Assembly: GCA_006937955.1 (NCBI GenBank)
Contig: SSNP01000017.1
Span: forward strand, 5,492,794 to 5,556,793
Origin: Pachypanchax playfairii
Taxonomy: Eukaryota > Chordata > Actinopteri > Cyprinodontiformes > Aplocheilidae
Length of the DNA stretch: 64,000 bases
Direction: 5' to 3'
The translations under genes and the position numbers were made by a program. Below the pieces are notes generated by a model, which searched no databases, was not told where the DNA came from, and was given only the letters and a program-made list of their open reading frames with translations. Position 1 is the stretch's first letter, and every line of letters begins with the position of its first letter. This document shows, one piece after another, positions 37,001-48,722 of this stretch.

Positions 37001-39600
37001 TAAAAGCAACAAACTGAGAACTTGATATTTACTCTGAACGACTGACCCTGCTCATGAATCAGACCTCAGACAGGAGCGCAGGTCATGAACACAGTTAACT
37101 GAAATGCCCCGCAGATCTCCTCTGCTATTTTTGGGAAACTCCTCCAGCATTTATTTATTTAGTGAAGAGACACAGAGTTGATTTAAAGCAGAAAATATTT
37201 GTTTTTTTACAATGTTATTGATTTTTAAATGATATTTTTTGTGTTTTTTTTACAATTACACAGTATAAAGCTGTTGATGTGCTGCTGCTGCTGTTAGTGT
37301 GTTTCAAATGAGGCGTTCACATGTGCTGTGTGTGTACAGAGATTAACACATACAGTAACCCACACATCAGGGCCAGCGGTTTGTCATGCTTTCCCATGGT
37401 GCATTGCTCTCTGACAGCTGGGGAGGCCTGTTAACACCCCGATCCTTCATGTGATTATGACTCTCTTAAGATAGTGAACCACACACAGCTACCGTTGGAC
37501 AAAGGCGGGTCTGTTCAGCACCGCCCAGGAGAACCTGACACAACCCCAGCTAAAACACAAGGCACGTTGACACGGGCTGGGGTCCAGCTCACCTTCTGAG
37601 GTGCAGGTGAGGGGCGTTACAATCGATACTCACACTGTACACAACCAACACACATATCGTGCCACGCTGGCCCACCCCCGAGGAAAGGCCACCCAACGCA
37701 CGCTGGACTGGAACTCTTACATGTTTTTTTCCATTTGTTGATGTTTTTCACATCGCTGCTATCTGACTTTGTCCCAAGTTTTCAGTGTGTAATTTCAATT
37801 TACCATCACTGAGTTCACATGGATGATGGGAAATGGGTAAAACATCCCTGTCCTTCAGCGATGAGGGATGTCCTGCAAACACCTCCGTTCATCTGGTGGA
37901 GACATTTCAGTGACAGAGAATCAAATCCCACAGAGATCTTCAAACTGTCCTTCTCTCACATCTCCAAAAGTATTTAAAATTCATCTTCGTTAAAAGAAGG
38001 AAAACACTGGAAGCATGTCATCATCACGACCGTCCAACAATAATTTCTCTTCAGGGCGTGTGACCCGTGTTTTAGGTTTCAGACCTGACGTCACCTTTGC
38101 GTCATTACACAACTGAGCGTATATGTGTTGGACGGCTCACAAACACGACAGGTCCAGGAAATAAAGAGTCTGTGTGCAAAGTGTTGGCAGAGGGAGTAAT
38201 AAACACAAACTCATGTAACAGTGACTCCAAAAAAGTTTTAAGCCTCATTTTTAATCCTCAGTACGTCATTTAATCTAATCGCAAGTTGAAAAGGTGCAAA
38301 TTATAAATGCAAAGGGCCGAACTTCGTTAGGGTTGATGATGGATCGAGTTACATGAGTTAAATTCAATTAAATATTTTTTAAATGGATTTTACTGTAATT
38401 TAAACCATTGTGCAGACTGTGTGAAACACTTCAAAAAGGTTCAATTCAGTCAAACAGTTGTGGTTTAATTTTTAAAATTGCTAAATCTGAAAAGCGACCA
38501 GCTGCTACAAACATTTTTATGAAAAAATGTGATTTAAAATCTGCTAGTAAGGTTAAAATGTGATTTAAAACATTAGTCTTTATATTTTACTATGTGTTTT
38601 AAGACTTAAACCTAAAATAACTACATTTTGCAGTTGAAACTCAGATCTTACAGTGATTTAAAGTTCTGTGTGGAAAACTCAGTGAAAATCAGTGAACTTG
38701 AATGTTAGCATGACTTTGTTTTTCATCAGCACTGAAACTGGATCAGAGTCACAGGAAATCAACTGGAACGATGAAACTGATCAGTCATCTCTTCTGTTTA
38801 CTCTCTTTGTCTCTGCAGATCAAACATCCTGAAAAGTTCTGGCCTTTTCGGTTCCAACAGCATAATTCAATTGTCTTTTTATCCACAGGCGATGAATAAC
38901 CTCTGAATAGTAAATCAGCTCTGTGGCGTCTCATCTCTGGACTGGAGCACAGTTCTAATGGGTCTGCAGGGGCTTGGATGGAGAGAGACCAAGAAGGACT
39001 GATTCCATCCCCTACTGGTCCAAATAAAAGTAAAAGCCCCTCTGAAAGGCTCTGCATGTGTTCAAGTCATTGGATGCTCCGTCAAAAAAAATACATCCAG
39101 ATACGGACAAATCCAAACTGTCTTCTTGTCGCAAATATGAGGCGTGATGATGGACGAGTCCAAAGTTTTAACTACAGAAATGTACGTTTTCAAAGAAAAC
39201 TTAAATCTGGATGTTTTTATTGTTTATTTGAACTTTATTTTAAGAATTATAAGGTCAAAACAGCTAACAGGGGAGTTCATCATGTCTTGGGGACAATTTT
39301 AATCATATTATACAAGTTGTACGAGCTTCCCCTGGGTATTTATTATAAATATATGTTATAAAATAACATTTTATTTTAGTTCTATGAGGATGACGTGTAG
39401 GTTTGCACTGTCAGACACAGTAAACTGCACTGAAGAGGTAAATGTTGGCATATCATTTTCTTTTTTAATGTGTTAAAATATGTTTTTTTAAATATTGAAT
39501 TTATTTATGTTCTTTAGGATCTTAATAAATCCAGGTGTTATTTGTAACAAAGTTAAAAATTTAACAACAGATCAACTGCAGTAAAGACTTTTTGTTTTTC
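34013..39600. other. Non-coding spacer
   Basis: No gene is supported. 35340-35850, 36480-36960, 37260-37720 and 38780-39060 are less AT-rich islands. 35945-35990 and 36300-36380 are AT-rich with TAAA/TAAT runs. The 112-codon minus-strand open frame at 36570-36908 has no splice context and no domain I know. Confidence 0.45.
35340..35850. promoter_or_regulatory. Candidate regulatory island with paired SOX-type motifs
   Basis: The island opens with an imperfect palindrome (arms 35347-35365 and 35392-35410, 16 of 19 positions pairing, 26-bp loop) whose outer ends are CCATTGTA and TACAATGG, matching the SOX core. Downstream are CTTTGATTAATGACAGCGCG (35776-35795), GGGTCACCTGGGG and TAATGAGTTATTCAACTGCA. 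No open frame explains it. Enhancer function is inference. Confidence 0.3.
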
Positions 39601-39619
39601 TTTCCAACTAGAAGGGGAA

Positions 39620-39925
39620 AAGATTTAATTTGGGATGTCTAACAACATCATGAAGATGGTTATCACAGCTTTAATCCCCTCCAGGTTGGATTATTGTAAT
39701 TCTCTTTATTTTGGCATCAGTGGGTTTCTGTTGTCCCGTCTGCAGCTGGTTCAGAAAAACAGACAATATCACTCCTGCGTTCGCGTCTTGGCATCTGAAT
39801 ATCTGAGAGTCTTCAGATCTTCTGAACAACTGCTTTCGGTTATTTCTCAATCCAAATCAGTTAGTTAGGGAAACTGTGACTTTGCAAAAACACTAAAAAC
39901 ACATTGTGATTGTTTTCTGCACCAA
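39620..39925 (+). mobile_element. Non-LTR retrotransposon fragment (L2/CR1-like)
   Basis: The plus-strand frame 39635-39868 reads TALIPSRLDYCNSLYFGIS, then LSRLQLVQ and later RVFRSSEQLLSV, matching the conserved end of fish L2/CR1-like reverse transcriptases (typical SRLDYCNSL...LQLVQNAAAR). The segment usually found between LQLVQ and the RSSEQ-like motif is mostly missing, so this copy has an internal deletion as well as 5' truncation. It is not functional. Confidence 0.75.
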
Positions 39926-42900
39926 GTTACACAATATTAATTTAAATAAATGAATTAAAGCTTAAAAGTTTGTTATTTCTATGTTTTTCAGTATAAACTG
40001 GATGAGTGTAAAAGTGCAGCAGCATCTGTGAAGAAGGCTGAAGATGTAAAAGTTTGCATGTGTGTGTCATGAAAGGAGTGACTAGCTGCAGCAGATGTTG
40101 AAGTTTTGTTTGAATAATTTGGAGGGAATTTTCATGAACCACACAAAGTTCCAGCTGTGAGACAGGTGGAGAGACGGAGCGGGTGGATGGCTGAGACGTG
40201 GGTTAGAAGTGAGAAACCTTGGATTCCTTCAGCATCAAACCATGTGCAGAGCTCAAAAATAAACACCAGCGAGTCAGACATACAGATCTAAGGAGGTGGA
40301 TTGTAGAAAAGGAAAACAATTATCCAAATTATCACGGTGCTCATCACATGCCCTGACAATCCAAGCTTGCCAACACTGCAGCTGCCGACCTTCTGTATTT
40401 CCTTTATTTTCAATTTCAAGCTTGAATGCAGCCACTGACCACATTCAACACATGCTCAGATGAACTGAGTTTTTTCTAACAGCATGAGCTCAGCTCTGTT
40501 TTACAGCATGTGAAACAACATGAAGGAGATTCTGAAAAAGAAAGCTAGACGTACAGAGTGGCAATTACCTCAGCTCTTGGCAGGGATTCTAATCAAAACC
40601 AAACTTGTTTCCTTCAGTGAACAAACATGACAGGCGCTAAGCAGAGGAGCTTTTTCCATTCATTCCAAAATATTAAGTGAGTGCAGGTGCCCCAGGAATG
40701 TCTATAAGGGTGGGGGCAAGATGGAGCTGACCTTTATGTTTTTCCATTTTCAATGTTAGTGTATATATTTACAGATTTAAATGTGTGTCCTCTGAATGTT
40801 CACTGTCTTCATCAGGTTTTGGTAGAACTGCAGCAGTTTGTCTTTCTGGAGCATCACCAGAGTAGAAAACTGGAGAAAAAGCAAATGATTGTTAGATTAT
40901 TTTGGGGGAGTCTGGGGGAGACTCTAAGCAGGACCAGATGCATGGGCCAGCTTCTGGGTTTGACTGAAGGAGGTCCTGCTGGATCCTCCAATCAGATCCA
41001 CACAAACAGAAAAAAACCTCCAGCACTATGAAAGAATAATGTAGCACCTGAGTTCTGTTCAGTAGAAATGAAAATCTGGGTGTTATTTTAGGGACAGAGT
41101 CAAAAGCGTTCACATGATTTCACTAGTGTCATTTTTGTAAAGTCAGATCAGCTGGAGATCATCTTCTCCACAGGACTCAGACATCAATGACACCATAATT
41201 GAATTTAGGTTGCCTGGTCACTTTGTTCATTCATGGCAGTAACAAAGTTACACGTTTAAAACTAGTTGTTAAACGTTAACATGTTTTTCCACCAACAGCA
41301 GGAGCTGCAGGAGCTGCAGTGCAGGTGGAATATTTTGACAACTTCAAATGGGTTAAACATGCCTCAACAGAGGGATGATGGGTAGAAAGGGACACCTGGT
41401 CCAGATTGACACTTTGGGTCCAAGCAACCAGGTGAATCGCCTCAGGACAGCTGGCTAAAATGAGACTATAAGGGGAAAAAGAGAATGACTCGTGATTTGA
41501 AGCTGGTGAGCAGAGAAAGAAAAGTTTCTCCAGAAGATTTTATCAGAACCAAATGACCAGAAGTCCCTGTAATCAAAGACAAACTGAAAACCATAATAAA
41601 TAAACTCAAAATGGTGCATAAACGTAAGTGCTTTTAGAACTAACATTGTTTCCATTCAGTTTTTGCCTGCAGTGCAGAAGTTGATACATATTAATGTCTG
41701 AGTTTCTCTGTTTGTTTGTGTAGAAACAGTGAGCTGTGTCCAATCTTGCAGCCCCGGGTTTAGCATATTGAATATTAGTTTGTGCACATGGCGCTAACTT
41801 CACATTAGAGTCAAATAGCAAGTCAAAACCAGATGTTAGCAGCTGTTGGTTGTTTTTAAATTGATCATTGAATGAACGATGTTTTAAATCTGGTGCTAAA
41901 TATATTTAATTATCTATTTTCTTTTAAAAATTTGCATCCCAAAATGAAAACCACATTCTGAATTTATATACCGATCAGTACCTTCTCATCCTCTCACTCT
42001 GGCCCTGGATAAATGCTGGCGCTCACGTCTGCCTCTCACATTCCTCTGGAGTCCCGCCTCGAAGGGCCAGGCGCCTTGGCACAGTGCTGACAGGGAATTT
42101 TCCTCAGGTCGTCAGTGGAAGGGGCACACAGAGCCTACCTTTGTTTGTATCCATGCTCTGCCTCCTTCTCTCTACAAACACACACTCTCATTTTGCACAG
42201 GCCGTCACACACCCTCAGACACACACAAATGCAGTCACACACAGCAATCAGTGGCGGTAAGTTGGGTCCAGATGTTGCCATTTGAAGGCTGAATCATGTT
42301 TTTTTCATTTTGCTCTCAACCATCACACCTTGTGCCAATTTTTAAGTCTTAGATGTGCAAGAAAAACAATGTTTAGAGAGAAATTCATCAGTTTTTCTTT
42401 TCTTCTTCTTTTTTTTTAAGTTGCAACGTCATTGTTGACTTTAAACAGCTGAGAATATTTTAATTTATGGAGATCATTAAGAGGTTCGTCAGATCTGACA
42501 GAAGCATGACTGAGGTTTTGAAATAAGGGTGGAGTCAGAGGAAAGACTCAGATGCACCTGTTGATTTTTGTTCTACTTAAAGTCAAACAAGTGGTTGAAT
42601 TTTCTGTTACAGATCCACACACTGGTTCAGATTTTAAATGATTAAATCTGATCTTTTTACATGTTGTGAAGAATCACACATTCTTGTGGAGAAATTTTGG
42701 CACAGTTTTTTACAACACTGCTGCAGTTTATTGAGTTTTAGGGGATTCGTGAAGCTGTTTTCACACATCTGACGTCAAGAACCAGAAGTGTTGATCCCCA
42801 GCTGTGTTTCCTCACATCGCCAACAGGAAAAAAATATATTTTTTTAAATAGCACCTGAACGCACCACAAAGACCAGTCTTACTGTTGCCAGTAATCAGAG

Positions 42901-43345
42901 CCCTTTCTGCCCAGTTGATGCTCATTCAAGCTTAACTGATTAGCCATGGATAGTAGCGTCCACAAACATTTCTAATAATGCAACATGATAGTGAAACATT
43001 ACCTACATATTACCTCATATTTAACATTAATTAAACACCCTTATCTCCAGAAGAACGTTCACACTTAAACCCATAAATCACATTAATTTAAATGAATCTC
43101 TTTGCAGAAATGGAACCATAAAAAAGATAAAACAGAGCAGACTGACCTTAAATGAAAACAAGGGACGGGTTGATTTTTACACACTGTTTTTGTTCATTGA
43201 ATAAATCCCACAATGCATTACGTTATATGTTATTATCTATCTGAAGTTGCTATTTGGATTTTCAAAACTTTCTAAGAAACAAATGGTTTTTTATACTCTT
43301 TTTATAAAAATGTAAACCTTCATGTTTATTAGCTTAAATATCTGA
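39926..43345. other. Non-coding spacer
   Basis: No gene is supported. 41990-42260 is an island with CA-rich runs and GC-richer sequence. Other parts are AT-rich, with no repeat I can name. Confidence 0.45.
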
Positions 43346-43349
43346 TTTT

Positions 43350-43450
43350 GGCTACACAGTGGCACAGTCTGTTAGAAGTGTTGCCTTACAGCAAGTGGGT
43401 TCTTGGTTCAACTCCCTGCTGGCGCTATTTTGTGTGGAGTTTTACTGTTG
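43350..43450 (+). mobile_element. Degraded interspersed repeat with tRNA-like promoter boxes
   Basis: The segments CACAGTGGCACAGTCTGTTA, GTTGCCTTACAGCAAG and TTGGTTCAACTCCCTGCTGG, then TTTTGTGTGGAGTTT, follow in order the start of a very common fish repeat (from memory: a GGCGGCACGGTGG-type opening, then GTTGCCTCACAGCAAG and TCTGTGTGGAGTTTGC). Only about 100 bp survives, and its class is uncertain. Confidence 0.55.
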
Positions 43451-43773
43451 TTTGTTGTTGTTGTTTACATGTGTTTTCATAGTTTACTATGATTTTTACC
43501 AAAGACCAAAACAGGCATGTTAGGTTAGAGTTAATCAGGTGGACAAAAAATATTTCAGTTGTTAATTTCAGCTTTCAGTCATGATATATTAAATATTTAA
43601 TGAATGTAACATTTCACACATAAAAATTCATGTTTATTTCGTAGCTAAAATACAGACGCTTCACTGAACAAACTTTGCTGCTCTTGGCATTAAAGCCTTG
43701 CAGTCAAGGTTAAAACGGTTGTCAGATCTGACCTGATGAGAGGGGCTCAGGGATTATTCCCATGTAAAGACAG

Positions 43774-43775
<2 letters not shown>

Positions 43776-43806
<31 letters not shown>
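43776..43806 (+). repeat. Poly-C tract, 31 bases
   Basis: Uninterrupted run of 31 C (G on the minus strand). It is likely G-quadruplex-forming and of unreliable length. Confidence 0.95.
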
Positions 43807-43807
<1 letters not shown>

Positions 43808-44740
43808 CTTGTTACCTGCAGGGCCGCTCTGAGGACCCCTGGTGGCAGGGTAATTAAAGCACCATAGCCCAGCCAAGCTGCAGTAACTCTCCCAAATCCA
43901 CAGAGAATGACCAGAGCCTTGGGAGCTCCTAATCCTGTTTGCGGCCATCGAGAACTACTTCAGTCCCAGCCGGAAGACGGAGAGGTCGGGGCCCTCAAAC
44001 AATGGCCCAGCAGAGAGAGAGGGAACCAGGGAGGGTGGGAAGGCCTGAGAGGGACAGCTAACCTGCATTCACCCTCACCCCATGTAACCCACTGTTTCAC
44101 TGCTTTTGTTGGTGAAAAACAACCTGCAGATACTCCCACTTTCCTGTAACATGTCAAGAAATCTCTTACAGGCTCAACCTCATTTTTTATTTAAAGAGTT
44201 TATAGAACAGGAAGTGAAAAGTAACTCATATAACTTGTGATTTTTACATTTTATTTTGGAAATATGGACCACTAAGAGAAAGTTTGCATAACTTCCTGAT
44301 AAGTGTCATGTACTGTACTTTAAAACAAACCAGCTAACCTGATTACCAGCAGAGTTTGTGTCTGAACTCATGAAATAGTTTCTCACCAGCCACACAGTTC
44401 ATGTACATAATAATCCCCCACCTTGAGAATACAGGGCAGGAGAGAAAAGGGCACGTTAATCCATTCTGCAGGTTTTTCCCATCGTGTCCCCTCTCTTCAG
44501 GGGTTCAGACCTGCCCCACCTTCCGACTGAATGCTTGGATCCAACTCAAAAAATCCTATTAGATTCCTTCATTAACAAACTCAGCAGGAACAGAAAAAGA
44601 GCTGCATATGTTCTCGTATGTGCACATGACCTGCAGTCTGCACCTGTGCATTCTCCCAGTGAAAGGTTTGGACAGAAACAAGCACACCAGGATGTAGACA
44701 GAACCAATCAGACAACATAGTGTGAAATGGAGTGAAAATT
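43807..44740. other. Non-coding spacer
   Basis: 43810-44100 is a GC-richer island with open frames on both strands and no splice context. The remainder is AT-rich unique sequence. Confidence 0.45.
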
Positions 44741-44741
44741 C

Positions 44742-45462
44742 TGCAGGAAGTAGACAGGATCCAACATTCTTTAGGGTATAAACATGACCCAACCCTCTGC
44801 AGGGTGTAGACAGGACCCAATCCTCTGCAGGCTGTAGACAGGACCCAATCTTCTCCAGGATGTAGACAGGACCCAACATTCTGCAGGGTGTAGATAGGAC
44901 CCAACATTCTTCAGGGTGTAGACAGGACCCAATCTTCTCCAGGATGTAGACAGAACCGACCTAACCCTCTGCAGGATGTAGACAGGACCCAACCCTCTCC
45001 AGGATGTAGACAGGACTCAATCTTCTCCAGGATGTAGACAAGACCCAATCTTCTCCAGGATGTAGACAAGACCCAATCTTCTCCAGGATGTAGAAGGACC
45101 TAACATTCTGCAGGATATAGACAGGACCCAACCCTCTGCAGGGTGTAGACAGGACCCAACCCTCTGCAAGATGTAGACAGGACCCAACCCTCTGCAGGAT
45201 GTAGACAGGACCCAAACATCTGCAAGATGTAGACAGAACCCAACCCTCTGCAGGGTGTAGACAGGACCCAACCCTCTGCAAGATGTAGACAGGACCCAAC
45301 CCTCTGCAGGGTGTAGACAGGACTCAACCCTCTGCAGGATGTAGACAGGACCCAACCCTCTGCAGGGTGTAGACAGGACCCAACCCTCTGCAGGGTGTAG
45401 ACAGGACCCAACCCTCTGCAGGGTGTAGACAGGACCCAACCCTCTGCAGGATGTAGACAGGC
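44742..45462 (-). repeat. 28-bp minisatellite, about 25 units
   Basis: The unit is GTGTAGACAGG followed by ACCCAACCCTCTGCAGG (28 bp), tandem over about 720 bp. Common variants are GATGTAGACAGG, AATCTTCTCCAGG and AACATTCTGCAGG. Units are most uniform at the right end (45300-45460) and more diverged on the left, which suggests growth from the right. Because 28 leaves remainder 1 after division by three and the minus strand of the unit has no stop in any frame, all three minus frames stay open and give the same 28-residue repeat containing GWVLSTPCRGLGPVYTLQR. These frames are not evidence of a gene. Confidence 0.95.
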
Positions 45463-47794
45463 AGATGGGTGACACAAACACTTACAGGAGTTTGTTGACT
45501 TGTTTCCGATGAGGCAGCTGAAAACGTCGCCCTGCTCTGTACAAGCAGCTCTCTGTGCAGTTTTCCATGATGTGGCGTCCTCGGGGGTTTGAAACAACAC
45601 GTCTCACAGTGACACTCATTACAGTACACTACCTAACTGCTTAGCAACCCAGAGTTCAGACTCAACATCTCTAAATGCACCAAAACATGGTGTAGTTGCG
45701 GAATAGAGCCAGTAAAAACCCCAGCAAAGAAAAAATCATCTGTTTCTGGTTTTCAGAGAGTCAAAGTTCCCGACATTCAACTGGAACAATTATTCTCCCA
45801 GGTAACGTAGAAAGAGACCTCATGTTTTTCTTATAATGACATTTTTGATGTGGTTAACACAATTGTTCCAAGTGCGGAGACAATATCTCAGTATGAACTC
45901 AAATTTGTGCTAGATTATTTAGAAATATGCAAATAAATTTAAAAAATGAAAAATGTTGTAACTTTTCCCGCTTTTTGAGACATTAATCTACAGTTTATTT
46001 TAAGTATTACAACCACTAACTGGACTAACCTGCTAAATGAAAACTGGAGACGTGTTTTACTCATAAATGTGAACCGTATATCTTCCACTTTGTTTCCAGA
46101 ATAAAACAAAAAAGACAACTTTAAAAAACTGACGTCAAAAATATGGAAAGTTTACAAACTTCCATCCAACAGATCGTTTCAGCTTTTCTTTCATCTCTGT
46201 GTTATTTTTTTTATTTTTTTATGGATTAAATATCTGAATATTGAAATACTGAAGCTCTAGTTTTTTGGGACTTTGTTTCCAGCTCTAGTTCATCTATGAT
46301 TCAAGAAGATTTGGAGAGAAAAACAGACTTAAACAAGAAAAATTGTGTCCGTATGTTCCATCAAAGGCTCCTTCATCCCTGATTCTCAGCTAACAGACAC
46401 TAATTGTTTTGGTCACTTGTCATTACAAACGTAATGAATATTTTTTCTTATTCTTACACTGTTGTGCTCAACAGTCTAATAAACTACGTATAAATGTCCT
46501 AATTGCTTTCATTGAACCATAATAAACTGCGTCTTTCATCTGTGTTGTTTATGATGCTTTTTTATTCTTCTCGGAGTTAAATTACTCACTTCTAGAGCAA
46601 ATAAACCTCAATCATGATGCCTGTGTTTTACTGACGCAGCGTTTGCTTGGCAGGATCTCTCGTTGTCTGGTCCAAGAAATGAGCCACATGCGGTGCGTCT
46701 AAACTCAGAAGCTAATGGAGGAATGAACACGAGTTGAGAAGCTGATGGTTAAATAGCATGTTAGCCTGGCAGCTCGGTTCCATACGTCCCCCTCCTCGTC
46801 TTCTATGTCACGCATTTAAACTAAACAGACATGGAAAACATTTACTCACATGAGGAGTCAAACAGGAAATCAGTGAGCGTAACAGGAAGCTGTTGAGAAG
46901 GAAATAAACTCATTAATGTTCATCCAAACCGATTCATCCCTGTGAAACACTGGAATATTTCTGTTATTTCCTGATTGATTACATGAATTGTAAAGTCCGT
47001 TTTGAGTTGTTGGTATGTTACATGTTCTGAACAGCGTCCAAGTGATCTGAGTTTGGAGAATTTGGGAGAAAGAAACATGAAAAAATGAAAACAATCGCTA
47101 CAGAAAAACAAGCTAACCGCTACTCAAACAGCAGTCAGTTGAATAAAACTTTTATTTAGTATTTTTACATCCTATCACTTTTACATGAGAATTGTTTACT
47201 GTTTTCTTAATATTTGTGTTGCTAAACTAACTTTTGCATCATGTTTGTTACGGCATCCTGCTGCAGATCAGCTGCTACTGAAGGAACAGATTTACAATTA
47301 ATCATAATAAATCTAATTTGTAATAAAGAGCCACAAATTAGCTTTGACCCTTAAAATGAAGATTAAACAATTTACACAATAATTTGCCCACTTATAGTTA
47401 AATTCCATCTTTTTGTTTATAAAAACAAACATCATATGGTTGTTGGATGTAGTTTAATCATTTATTACTTAAATGTTTACAAAAAGAAATAACTTTGACT
47501 TTATTAAAGTGTCTTTTATCAGTTTGTTTCTGTTATATGAAGAATCTGTTTAATACAACAAGCTCTTATTCTGAAAACTGAATATGTTGAACATTTACAA
47601 CAGATTCTTTTAATGCAGTTTGTCTCTTTGCATGAAATAATAGTTTATCTTGACACTATTTTCTCTGGATGTTGCTGCAGATCAGCCCTGATTACAGTTC
47701 GGTCATGTTTATTCAACACACAGTCGACATGATTGACCAGAAAAAAGGAAAGAAATGTGTTATTTTCAGTGAAGAATAAAGATGTATAATGCTG

Positions 47795-47795
<1 letters not shown>
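45463..47795. other. Non-coding spacer
   Basis: No gene or known repeat is supported. The sequence is strongly AT-rich with short scattered open frames. Confidence 0.5.

Positions 47796-47797
<2 letters not shown>

Positions 47798-47833
<36 letters not shown>
47798..47833 (+). repeat. (TA)n microsatellite
   Basis: About 17 consecutive TA units, flanked by unique AT-rich sequence. Confidence 0.92.
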
Positions 47834-47836
<3 letters not shown>

Positions 47837-48012
47837 GATAAAAAGTTTGATAAAATGTTTCTTCAACTGTTTTAGAAGTTTTGAGTTTGAGATGCTCCTC
47901 TGAGTTTCTGTTAGTTTAACTCATTAAAGACCGTGTAAAGGGAATTCTGCTATTTTCTTCTAACCACATTAAAAACATAATAAATGTTCTAAACATGTGA
48001 AAAACCTCCCAA

Positions 48013-48722
48013 CAATTACTACTACTACTACTACTGTCATTTAGCAGACGCTTTTATCCAAAGCGACTTACATTGAGAGAACATACAAGCAAGAATTCAA
48101 AGAGAAGGAAAAAAATATAAGGAGGCGGACTGTTTGGAGTCCAGTTTAATTCCGACGCTGATACCTCAAGTGTATCAATTTNNNNNNNNNNGTCTTAAGT
48201 CTGCTCTTAAAAGTAGCTGCAGACTCTGAGGATCGGACCGAGTTTGGTAGGTCATTCCACCATCGGGGGACAACAGAGGAGAAGAGTTTGGAACATGATC
48301 TCATGCCACGTTGTGGTGGAAGCGCTAGGCGTCTTTCAGCGGCTGAGCGTAGCTGACGCGTGGGAATGTAGGTTTGGATGAAGGAGTGAAGGTAAGTAGG
48401 AGCTGTGTGTGTTAGAGTCTGGTAAGCCAGAAGCAGAGCTTTGTATTTGATGTGTGCTGCAACTGGAAGCCAGTGCAGGGAAATGAGCAGCGGAGTGACA
48501 TGAGCCCTCTTGGGCTGGTTGAAGACCAGACGTGCTGCTGCGTTCTGAATCATCTGCAGAGGTTTAACCGAGGACGCCGGAAGACCGGCCAGCAATGAGT
48601 TGCAGTAGTCGATCCGGGTCAAGACCAGGGCCTGGACCAGAAGCTGTGTGGTGTGGTCTGTGAGGAAGGCTCTGATTTTCCTGATGTTGTAAAGCGCGAA
48701 TCGACATGAGCGAGCTACGGAG
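48013..48722 (-). mobile_element. 5'-truncated non-LTR retrotransposon (L2/CR1-like)
   Basis: The minus-strand frame enters at about 48720 with ARSCRFALYNIRKIRAFLT and continues through TRIDYCNSLLAGLP, LQMIQNAAARLVFN, LHWLPVAAHIKYKALLLAY and SVVPRWWNDLP, the conserved end of an L2/CR1-like reverse transcriptase. The stop is at 48146. The 3' UTR ends in a widely shared fish retroposon tail (reverse complement of CATTTAGCAGACGC then TTTTATCCAAAGCGACTTAC at 48039-48073), followed by an ACT repeat (48018-48035) as terminal tail. Ten N at 48182-48191 interrupt the coding part. Only the last fifth or so of a full element is present, the usual result of incomplete reverse transcription. Confidence 0.9.
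48182..48191. other. Assembly gap, 10 N
   Basis: Ten undetermined bases inside a retrotransposon copy. A 10-base gap may be a placeholder rather than a true length. Confidence 0.99.

Noticed and set aside
44559..45629. Family of overlapping minus-strand open frames of 73-166 codons with CLHPAEGWVLS-type repeats
   Set aside because: All are frames through the 28-bp minisatellite, which has no stop in any minus frame. They lack splice sites and a recognisable domain.
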